Part shown: in pieces, positions 57,754 to 64,000 of the stretch
Position numbering within the stretch: the first letter of the stretch is position 1
Layout: each line of letters opens with the position of its first letter
Source of the DNA: Bacteroidaceae bacterium
Lineage (GTDB): Bacteria; Bacteroidota; Bacteroidia; Bacteroidales; Bacteroidaceae
Length of the DNA: 64,000 bases
Direction: 5' to 3'
NCBI GenBank assembly: GCA_017469925.1
Contig: JAFUFK010000013.1
Span: forward strand, 1-64,000
Position numbers and translations under genes: made by a program
Notes under the pieces: model-generated
Told to the model about the DNA's origin: nothing
Database searches by the model: none
The model's input: the letters and a program-made list of their open reading frames with translations, nothing else

Positions 57754-59358
57754 TCAGGGGGTCGGGACGGTTTCGCCTGCGCGGATGACCTGGAGGGCGC
57801 GAAGGACGACGGGGTCGTACTCGTTGAGGTATTCCCAATAGTCCTGGGTGTCGCGGATGTCGTAGATGATGTTGCTCAGGATGGCGCGCTCGAAGAGCTG
57901 GCGGCTGCGATAGAGCATGAGGTTACGGCGGCGCAGCCCCTGGGTGTCGGCATAGGTGGCGAACTTCTCGAGGAGGCCTTGGCGCTGGAGGTAGGTGCGC
58001 AGTTCGCCCAGAGTGCGGAACTTGGAGAGTTCGGTGCGGTGCTGGTCGCAGTAGTCGAAGGTGAACTGGCGGATGTGGCCGCTCCACATGGCTTCGCGGA
58101 AATAGGAAGTTACGCCGGTGGTGTCCTCAGGAACAAAAATGTCGGGTGTAATGCCTCCACCGCCATAAACGGTGCGCCCGAGGCGGGTCTTGTAGGCTTC
58201 GCCGGTCTGTCGTATGCTATCCTCGACGAAGTATTCGCCACGTTCGTAGCGTTCGATGAGTTCGTTTTCGTAGTCCTGGTCGTGACCGGGCTGGTAGGGC
58301 TTCTGGATGCAGCGGCCCGAGGGGGTGTAGTAGCGTGCAATGGTGAGGCGGACGACGCTGCCGTCCTTGAATTCCATGGGTTGTTGGACAAGGCCTTTGC
58401 CGAAGGAACGGCGGCCGAGAACAGTACCCCGGTCGTTATCCTGGATGGCTCCGGCTACTATTTCGCTGCTCGAGGCCGAGCCTTCGTCGATAAGTACGAC
58501 GATGGGCATCTGCTGGAATGAGCCGTGGCCGTCGGCGCGGTAGTCTTCGCGCGGCGACTTGCGTCCTTGCTTATAGACGATGAGTTGTCCGCGCGAAAGG
58601 AATTCGTTGCTCATCTGTATGGCGATGTCCATGTAGCCGCCGCGGTTGCCGCGGAGGTCGAGGATGAGGTGCTTCATGCCATCGACGTTGAGTTGGGCCA
58701 TGGCTATCATGAACTCGGCGTAGGTCTGTTCGCCAAAGGAGCGGACGCGGATGTAGCCAGTCTCCTGGTCGAGCATGTAAGAGGCGTCGATGGTCTTGAC
58801 AGGGATATCGCCGCGGACAACGGCGAAGATGAGGGGCTTCTCGCGTCCGCGCCGGACGACGGTGAGGCGCACGGTGGAACCCTTGGGTCCCTTCAGCAGG
58901 CGCTTGACTTCGTTGGCATCGACGCCGATAAGGTTGGTCGTGTCAGCCCGGACAATGCGGTCGCCAGCCATGATGCCGACACGCTCAGCGGGTCCGCCCT
59001 TGATGGGCATAGCCACGCAGACGGTGTCGCCTGGCATGTTGAAGCTGATGCCTACGCCCGAGAAACTGCCCTTCAGGTCTTCGTTGGCCTCCTCGGCGTC
59101 GCTGGCCGAGATGTAGGACGAGTGGGGGTCGAGCTCAGAGAGTATCTTGGGCATGGACTGCTCGACGAGGGTGTTCATGTTGACGGTATCGACGTACTGG
59201 TTGTCAATCATCTGGAGGAGGTAGTTTATCTTGTTGCTACCCGTATTGATGATGCTCAGGCGGTTGCCCGAGAAGTGGTTGGCGTAGAAGGTGCCGACGA
59301 GTATGCCCAGAATGAGGCTAAGTGCAATGAGCAGTGGGGTGAGGCGGGACTTGTTCAT
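57754..59358 (-). CDS. S41 family C-terminal processing protease
   Basis: A 534-residue envelope protease. An N-terminal membrane anchor (LTPLLIALSLILGILVGTFYA, about 7-27) puts it in the periplasm. PDZ domain about 95-180 ('GSFSGVGISFNMPGDTVCVAMPIKGGPAERVGIMAGDRIVRAD'). Peptidase domain with 'LILDLRGNRGGYMDIAIQMSNEFL', the catalytic Ser in 'IDEGSASSSEIVAGAIQDN' and Lys in 'GRRSFGKGLVQQ'. A C-terminal extension of about 130 residues is typical of Bacteroidetes CtpA-like enzymes. Last gene of the minus-strand run, 13 bp after the dCMP deaminase gene. Confidence 0.93.
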   Translation of the reverse strand: MNKSRLTPLLIALSLILGILVGTFYANHFSGNRLSIINTGSNKINYLLQMIDNQYVDTVNMNTLVEQSMPKILSELDPHSSYISASDAEEANEDLKGSFSGVGISFNMPGDTVCVAMPIKGGPAERVGIMAGDRIVRADTTNLIGVDANEVKRLLKGPKGSTVRLTVVRRGREKPLIFAVVRGDIPVKTIDASYMLDQETGYIRVRSFGEQTYAEFMIAMAQLNVDGMKHLILDLRGNRGGYMDIAIQMSNEFLSRGQLIVYKQGRKSPREDYRADGHGSFQQMPIVVLIDEGSASSSEIVAGAIQDNDRGTVLGRRSFGKGLVQQPMEFKDGSVVRLTIARYYTPSGRCIQKPYQPGHDQDYENELIERYERGEYFVEDSIRQTGEAYKTRLGRTVYGGGGITPDIFVPEDTTGVTSYFREAMWSGHIRQFTFDYCDQHRTELSKFRTLGELRTYLQRQGLLEKFATYADTQGLRRRNLMLYRSRQLFERAILSNIIYDIRDTQDYWEYLNEYDPVVLRALQVIRAGETVPTP

Positions 59359-59371
59359 CGTTTTGGTCTTT

Positions 59372-59803
59372 TCAGTTCTTTAATTCTTCGGGGAGGTGGA
59401 TGACCTCGATGCCGGCCCGGCGCAGGAGGTCGATGCCGTCGGTGAATCGGTATTCGCGGGCGTAGATAACGCGCTTGATGCCCGACTGGATGATGAGTTT
59501 CGAGCACTCGATGCAGGGCGAGTCCGTGACGTAGAGGGTGGCGCCGTCGCTGTTGTTGCCCGAGCGGGCTATCTTGGTGATGGCATTGGCTTCGGCGTGA
59601 AGGACGTAGGGCTTGGTCAGGCCGTTCTCGTCCTCGCAAATGTTTTCGAAGCCCGATGGCGTACCATTGTAGCCGTCGCTGATAATCATCTTGTCCTTGA
59701 CGATAAGGGCGCCTACCTTGCGGCGTTGGCAATAGCTGTTCTCGGCCCAAATGGCAGACATGCGCAGGTAGCGGCGATCGAGTTCTTCTTGTTTCTTATC
59801 CAT
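59372..59803 (-). CDS. Deoxycytidylate deaminase
   Basis: A 143-residue zinc enzyme converting dCMP to dUMP for thymidylate synthesis. Zinc and catalytic residues lie in 'VLHAEANAITKIA' (His and Glu) and 'TDSPCIECSKLIIQSGIKRVIYA' (P-C-x2-C). The start 'RYLRMSAIWAENSYCQRRKVGALIVKDKMIISDGYNGTPSGFEN' is typical of the ComEB/dCMP deaminase family. It lies 15 bp after the M3 peptidase gene and 13 bp before the S41 gene. Confidence 0.95.
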   Translation of the reverse strand: MDKKQEELDRRYLRMSAIWAENSYCQRRKVGALIVKDKMIISDGYNGTPSGFENICEDENGLTKPYVLHAEANAITKIARSGNNSDGATLYVTDSPCIECSKLIIQSGIKRVIYAREYRFTDGIDLLRRAGIEVIHLPEELKN

Positions 59804-59818
59804 AGGGTTGTTGTGGGG

Positions 59819-61858
59819 TTACTTGATTCCGTTGCGTTTGAGTAGTGCGTCGATGGTGGGCTCCTGGCCGCGGAAGCGCTTATAAAGGGTCATGGGTGGC
59901 TCGGTGGAACCACGCGAGAGTACCTCGCGGCGAAAACGGTCGGCCGTCGTCAGGTCGAAGATGCCATGCTCCTTGAATACGGAGAAAGCGTCGGCGTCGA
60001 GCACCTCAGCCCACTTGTAGCTGTAGTAGCCTGCGGCATAGCCGCCACTCATGATATGGCCAAACTGTACGGACATGCAGGTGGCGGGGACGGTTGGCAG
60101 TAGCTGGCAGGGCTTCATGGCCTCGCGCTCGAAGGCAATGACGTCGCCCGAGAAGTCTTCGTCCAGGGTGTAATAGGCCATGTCAAGCAGACCGAGCGAG
60201 ACCTGACGCACGCAACTGTAGCCGCAGAGGAAGTTCTTGCTGAGCAGGATGCGATCGATGAGTTCCTGGGGCAGGGGCTCGTCGGTCTCGTAATGGCGGG
60301 CGAAGGTGCGCAGGAAGTCAGGCTCGATGACGTAGTTCTCCATGAACTGGCTGGGCAGTTCGACGAAGTCCCAATAGACATTGGTGCAGGAGAGGCTTTC
60401 GAAGCGTACCTTCGAGAAAAGGGCATGGAGCGCGTGACCAAACTCGTGGAGGAAGGTTTCTACCTCGCCCAGAGTCAGGAGGGCTGGCTTAGAGTCGGTG
60501 GGCTTCGTGAAGTTCATCACGATGGAGGCATGCGGCCGGCTGTCGCTGCCATCGTCCTCGTCGATCCATTGTTCTTTGTAGGTGGTCATCCAAGCCCCGC
60601 TTTGCTTCGATGCACGCGGGTGGAAGTCGGTGTAGAGAATGCCGAGTAGAGAGTCATCCTTGTCGATGACCTCCCAGGCTTCGACGTCGGGATGATAGAC
60701 TTGAATCTCCTCATTATGACGGAAGCGGATGCCATAGAGCCGTGTGGCAAGGCCAAATACACCAGACTTTACGCGGGACAGCTCGAAGTATGGGCGCAGC
60801 ATCTCGCTGTCAATGTTGTATCGCTGCATCCGTAGCTTGTGGCTCCAGTAGGAGAAGTCCCAAGGTTGCATGACATAATCGGGGCCTTCGGTCTCGCGGG
60901 CGAGGGCGGTTACTTCGGCGAGTTCCTTTCGGGCGGTGGGCAGATAGGCCTCGAGCAGGTCGTGGAGCAGTGTGTTGACCTTTTCAATACTCTCAGCACA
61001 GCGTTTTTCGAGGATGAAGTCAGCAAAAGTCTTGTAGCCTAAAATATTGGCCAACTTGCGACGGAGGTTGACGATGCGCGGGATGAGAGGCAGGTTGTTC
61101 TGCTCGTTGTCGTGGGTGCAGATGGTCATGTGGGCCATATACATCTGGCGGCGAAGTTCCGCGTTGTCGGCATAGGTCATGAAGGGACCGTAACTGGGTG
61201 CATGGAGGGTGAATAGCCATCCCTCCTTTCCCTGCTCCTTCGCGGCAAGGGATGCAGCCTCGACCTGGCTGTCGGGCAGGCCGCTGAGGTCGTGCTCGTC
61301 GGTCAGATGGAGTTGGAAGGCGTTTGTTTCTTTCAGTTCGTTTTGCTGGAACTGGAGGGTGGCCTGGCTCAGTTCCATTTGTAAGCGGGTGAACTCGGCC
61401 TTCTGCTCGGGCGAGAGCAAGGCTCCGTGGCGAACAAACGACTGATACATGTTGTCGAGCAGCGTCTGTTCCTCGGGCTCGAGCGGACGATGGTGGGCAT
61501 GAACGGCCTTGACGCGTTGCCATAGGGCCTCGTTGAGCATGATTTTGTTGCTATGCTCGGTCAGCAGGGGCGACATCTTCTGAGCCAAGGCATCCATTTC
61601 GTCGTTGGTGTGGGCGCTGGTGAGGTTGAAGAAAGTATTGGATACGCGTGTGAGCGTGCGGTCGCCCTTTGGGATGATGGTGTTCTCGAAAGTGGGCTCA
61701 TCGGAGTTCGAGACGATGCGCTCGATGTCGGCGTCGTCGCGGCGCATGCCCTCGAACATAGCCTCTTCGTAGTCGGAGAACTTTATGCGGTCGAAGGGTA
61801 CGGTATCGTACGGCGTGCCGTAGGTCTTATTCAGGAAAGGATTCTCAGCGGGTGTCAT
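59819..61858 (-). CDS. M3 family oligopeptidase (Dcp/oligopeptidase A type)
   Basis: A 679-residue zinc metallopeptidase of the M3 clan, degrading peptides. The helical N-terminal part (about 1-250; 'NPFLNKTYGTPYDTVPFDRI') is followed by the catalytic domain with 'HASIVMNFTKPTDSKPALLTLGEVETFLHEFGHALHALFSKV', containing H-E-F-G-H; the distal zinc Glu follows in 'CTNVYWDFVELPSQFMENYV'. No signal peptide is seen, so it is probably cytoplasmic. Its ATG overlaps the stop of the Crp-like gene by 4 bp. Confidence 0.95.
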   Translation of the reverse strand: MTPAENPFLNKTYGTPYDTVPFDRIKFSDYEEAMFEGMRRDDADIERIVSNSDEPTFENTIIPKGDRTLTRVSNTFFNLTSAHTNDEMDALAQKMSPLLTEHSNKIMLNEALWQRVKAVHAHHRPLEPEEQTLLDNMYQSFVRHGALLSPEQKAEFTRLQMELSQATLQFQQNELKETNAFQLHLTDEHDLSGLPDSQVEAASLAAKEQGKEGWLFTLHAPSYGPFMTYADNAELRRQMYMAHMTICTHDNEQNNLPLIPRIVNLRRKLANILGYKTFADFILEKRCAESIEKVNTLLHDLLEAYLPTARKELAEVTALARETEGPDYVMQPWDFSYWSHKLRMQRYNIDSEMLRPYFELSRVKSGVFGLATRLYGIRFRHNEEIQVYHPDVEAWEVIDKDDSLLGILYTDFHPRASKQSGAWMTTYKEQWIDEDDGSDSRPHASIVMNFTKPTDSKPALLTLGEVETFLHEFGHALHALFSKVRFESLSCTNVYWDFVELPSQFMENYVIEPDFLRTFARHYETDEPLPQELIDRILLSKNFLCGYSCVRQVSLGLLDMAYYTLDEDFSGDVIAFEREAMKPCQLLPTVPATCMSVQFGHIMSGGYAAGYYSYKWAEVLDADAFSVFKEHGIFDLTTADRFRREVLSRGSTEPPMTLYKRFRGQEPTIDALLKRNGIK

Positions 61859-62538
61859 GTCGGAAGGGTTGGGGTTAAGTCCTCGAGGTGAGGAATCTCG
61901 ATAAAGTTGCGGTCAATCCGAATCAACCGTTCGGCCTGTATTTCGTGTAGTACTACGGAGATGCGTGCCCGCGTAGTGTCGAGGTAACGTGCCATATCGC
62001 TCATGCGGATACGGAATTGCTTTGTACCGCTTGGTGTGGTCGCATGGAGGGCAAAGAACTGGCAAATGCGAGCTCGCAGATTGGGCAAGGGAGGGGGAAG
62101 GGAAGCCTGACGGCGACGGACGGAAAGGGTGGAGAGCAGGTTGAGGTAGTTTAACCGAAAAACCTCGATGCTGAAAAGCAAGCGATTGACGTCGCTCTTG
62201 GGTATGAGCAGAAGGTGGCATGTGCCTAGGGCTTCATAGGTGCTCACGAACTGGCGTTGGATGCCGTAGAGCACATCGGGCTCTATGACCATCGGTCCCG
62301 AAAGATATTCCGTGAAGTTGTAGCTGCGTTCAGGGTAGTCCGTAGTGGTGCGGAATGTTCCGTCGAGTAGGAAGGCCAGATGTTGGCAGACATCGCCCTG
62401 AGTGACAAAGCGTTCCCCATCCTCGAGAGATAACTCCCGAGTACCGACGTTCTCCATAATCAGCTGGGAAATGTCGAGCGCACTTATGCCCTGAAGCAGG
62501 GGTAGGGAGGCGAGTCTTAGGGGTTGCTTAGTGTCCAT
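61855..62538 (-). CDS. Crp/Fnr family transcriptional regulator
   Basis: 227 residues. An N-terminal cyclic-nucleotide-binding-type beta-barrel ('LEDGERFVTQGDVCQHLAFLLDGTFRTT', about 35-125) and a C-terminal winged helix ('RIRMSDMARYLDTTRARISVVLHEIQAERLIRIDRNFIEI', about 170-220). No Fnr-like Cys cluster. A Bacteroidetes-type family member, ligand unknown. Between apbE (4 bp upstream) and the M3 peptidase (4-bp overlap), so it is cotranscribed with genes it may not control. Confidence 0.9.
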   Translation of the reverse strand: MDTKQPLRLASLPLLQGISALDISQLIMENVGTRELSLEDGERFVTQGDVCQHLAFLLDGTFRTTTDYPERSYNFTEYLSGPMVIEPDVLYGIQRQFVSTYEALGTCHLLLIPKSDVNRLLFSIEVFRLNYLNLLSTLSVRRRQASLPPPLPNLRARICQFFALHATTPSGTKQFRIRMSDMARYLDTTRARISVVLHEIQAERLIRIDRNFIEIPHLEDLTPTLPT

Positions 62539-62542
62539 TTCC

Positions 62543-63574
62543 TTAGTGTGTTATTCGGCGTTTGAGGTTTTCATCGCACCATGTTTGTAGCCGTCCCTGT
62601 TCGTCGCTGTAGATGAAGTAGGCCTGCAACTCGGGATGTGCTTTCAGTACCGCCTTTGCATGCTCTAAGCCCATGACCATAAACGAGGTGGCGAAGGCAT
62701 CGGCCATTGAGCAAGTGGGTGCTAGGACCGTGCTCGAGAGTATGCTGTGCTGAACGGGGTAGCCCGAGTGGGGATCGATGGTGTGGGCCAGTTTTCGCCC
62801 TTCAGCGCTGATGTAGTAGTTGCGGTAGTTGCCACTTGTGGCCATGGCACAATCGGTCAGGGCAAGGATGGTTTGAATCTCCTGGTTTGTGCTGGTGCTG
62901 TCTTCGATGGGCTTGTTGACGCCGATGCTCCATAGGCGACCTTTCGGATTCAAGCCTTTCACGACGATCTCGCCGCCAATCTCGACCATATAGTTCGTGA
63001 TGCCAAGCTGATTGAAGAGCGAGGCCACCTGATCAACGCCAAAGCCCTTGGCAATGGCGCTGAAGTCGAGTACCATGCGTTCGTCGGCCTTTCTGAGATG
63101 TCCGCCTTCGTCGATGCTGACCTTTTGCCAACCCACGAACTGGCGAAGCGAATCAACCTGGGCAGAATCAGGTAGGACTCCGTTCTTGAAACCAAACCCC
63201 CATGCGTTGACAAGCGGAGCTACGGTCACGTCGAAGCAACCGTCTGTGGCTTGACTAATCTGCTGGGCCTGCGTGAAAACAAAACGCAGGAGTGAGTCCG
63301 TCGTCGTTCTTTCGCCTCGGTTGATACGGCTTAGTGTGGAGTTCGGGTTGAACATTGACAACGAGCCATCGACCTCTTGTAACTCCTTCATGATGGAGTA
63401 GTAGAGCGAGGAGTCGCTTTGGTAGGTGGCGTGAAATACGGTGCCGAATATCATGCCCTCGCTCTTCTGAAACGGAGCAACATGAGGCTGGTGGCGACGA
63501 ATGATAAGCACCGAGCCTATGATGAGGAGAATTAGGAAGGGCAATTGCCACTTCCACTTATTGGACGAGTTCAT
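62543..63574 (-). CDS. apbE: FAD:protein FMN transferase
   Basis: A 343-residue enzyme attaching FMN to Thr residues of partner proteins such as NQR or RNF subunits. It has an N-terminal membrane anchor ('WQLPFLILLIIGSVLIIRR', about 9-27) rather than an obvious lipobox. ApbE motifs: 'GTVFHATYQSDSS', 'MFNPNSTLSRIN', 'GCFDVTVAPLVNAWGFG', 'LDFSAIAKGFGVDQVASLF', 'NYMVEIGGEIVVKG', 'HTIDPHSGYPVQH' (magnesium site) and 'VLAPTCSMADAFATSFMVMG'. Its start overlaps the upstream gene's end by 17 bp. Confidence 0.95.
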   Translation of the reverse strand: MNSSNKWKWQLPFLILLIIGSVLIIRRHQPHVAPFQKSEGMIFGTVFHATYQSDSSLYYSIMKELQEVDGSLSMFNPNSTLSRINRGERTTTDSLLRFVFTQAQQISQATDGCFDVTVAPLVNAWGFGFKNGVLPDSAQVDSLRQFVGWQKVSIDEGGHLRKADERMVLDFSAIAKGFGVDQVASLFNQLGITNYMVEIGGEIVVKGLNPKGRLWSIGVNKPIEDSTSTNQEIQTILALTDCAMATSGNYRNYYISAEGRKLAHTIDPHSGYPVQHSILSSTVLAPTCSMADAFATSFMVMGLEHAKAVLKAHPELQAYFIYSDEQGRLQTWCDENLKRRITH

Positions 63575-64000
63575 TCAGTTTCGTTTTACTTTTTTTTGTG
63601 GTTCGGCCTACGTCAAATATCAGGTTCACCGTGCCGCCGAAGGTCGTACTGCCGTTCTTGCCAAAGCCCGGCACATAGTAGGGTTCGCCATAGTCACTTA
63701 CGGATTGGTGTAAGCGAGCCTTGAAACGGATGTTCCATCCCAGTCGGATAAATAACCAAAGCTTTGCCTCACAACCGACGACAACCTCGAGCCATTGGGC
63801 ACGTCCCTTTTGCCCGTCGAGTGTGAGCCCGTTCCCAACTCCCCACACAGGATCGGCAAAGTCAGGGTCGGAGAAATCATACTTGAAACCCGAAAAACCA
63901 TACCGCAAGCCGCCCATGAGGCGATTGCCATTGTGTTTCTTGTTGAAGTTGTAGTCCATCCCCACTCGAAAGTAGGGGGCGCGCGTATGGAACTTGTTAT
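63558..64000 (-). CDS. DUF6048-like outer-membrane-type protein, C-terminal part
   Basis: The frame is open to the window edge, so only the last 147 residues or so are seen; internal Met codons near 63956-63965 are not starts. The visible part alternates hydrophobic and aromatic residues as in a beta-barrel ('GMDYNFNKKHNGNRLMGGLRYGFSGFKYDF', 'WLEVVVGCEAKLWLFIRLGWNIRFKARL', 'YVPGFGKNGSTTFGGTVNLIFDVGRTTKK'). This resembles Bacteroidetes DUF6048 proteins. It overlaps apbE by 17 bp and begins the minus-strand run as seen here. Confidence 0.75.
   Translation of the reverse strand, partial: NKFHTRAPYFRVGMDYNFNKKHNGNRLMGGLRYGFSGFKYDFSDPDFADPVWGVGNGLTLDGQKGRAQWLEVVVGCEAKLWLFIRLGWNIRFKARLHQSVSDYGEPYYVPGFGKNGSTTFGGTVNLIFDVGRTTKKSKTKLNELVQ

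Overview
The window looks like a chromosomal segment of a Bacteroidales bacterium, most likely Prevotella-like. The evidence is a complete starch-utilisation (sus) locus with SusC/SusD, promoters of the Bacteroidetes type (TTTG, about 20 bp, TAnnTTTG), secreted proteins ending in a 'YDxxGRR...KGxYIVNGKKVxxK' tail or in dockerin-like repeats, and lipoproteins with Cys-Asp/Glu starts. I see no tRNA, rRNA, CRISPR array, transposase or integrase. Species cannot be fixed from sequence alone.

Layout. (1) 1-6.6 kb: two paralogous large secreted proteins, the first lacking its 5' part, each followed by a short 'YIxPxIK' peptide gene and a terminator hairpin. (2) 6.7-10.1 kb: a GH29 alpha-fucosidase and a secreted dockerin-tailed protein. 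(3) 10.2-26.8 kb: the sus locus. On the minus strand, in transcription order: neopullulanase (SusA-like), GH97 glucosidase (SusB-like), SusC, SusD, SusE, SusF, a GH13 alpha-amylase and an MFS sugar transporter; the SusR-like regulator is divergent. (4) 27.6-40.6 kb: an accessory stretch in which nearly every gene or gene pair is bounded by copies of a modular hairpin repeat of about 360 bp. It holds a third secreted protein plus short peptide, an AbiF/Abi_2 HEPN protein behind a putative leader RNA, a GxxExxY protein, two dockerin-tailed secreted proteins and a GNAT toxin-antitoxin pair. (5) 40.6-44.7 kb: housekeeping genes (hydroxyacid dehydrogenase, murB, a DUF4348-like lipoprotein, pheS). 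(6) 45-50.5 kb: a SASA esterase, a 1295-residue esterase-GH10-CE1-esterase protein, and an unannotated 39-residue ORF behind a long inverted repeat. (7) 50.4-57.5 kb: a GH109-like oxidoreductase, then manC, gmd, fcl and fkp, giving both de novo and salvage routes to GDP-L-fucose. (8) 57.7-64 kb: a minus-strand run of S41 protease, dCMP deaminase, M3 peptidase, Crp/Fnr regulator, ApbE and a partial outer-membrane-type protein.

How they work together. The cell appears to degrade starch, xylan with its ester side groups, and fucosylated glycans. Fucose released outside could be activated by Fkp for surface glycans, alongside de novo synthesis from mannose-1-phosphate.

The least explained material is: the modular hairpin repeats, which share joints and swap partners; the AbiF-like protein with its short terminator-bearing leader; the short peptide genes paired with large secreted proteins; the 39-residue ORF whose ribosome-binding site lies in a 28-bp stem; and short repeats found in frame inside conserved genes (MFS transporter, murB, amylase, fkp).
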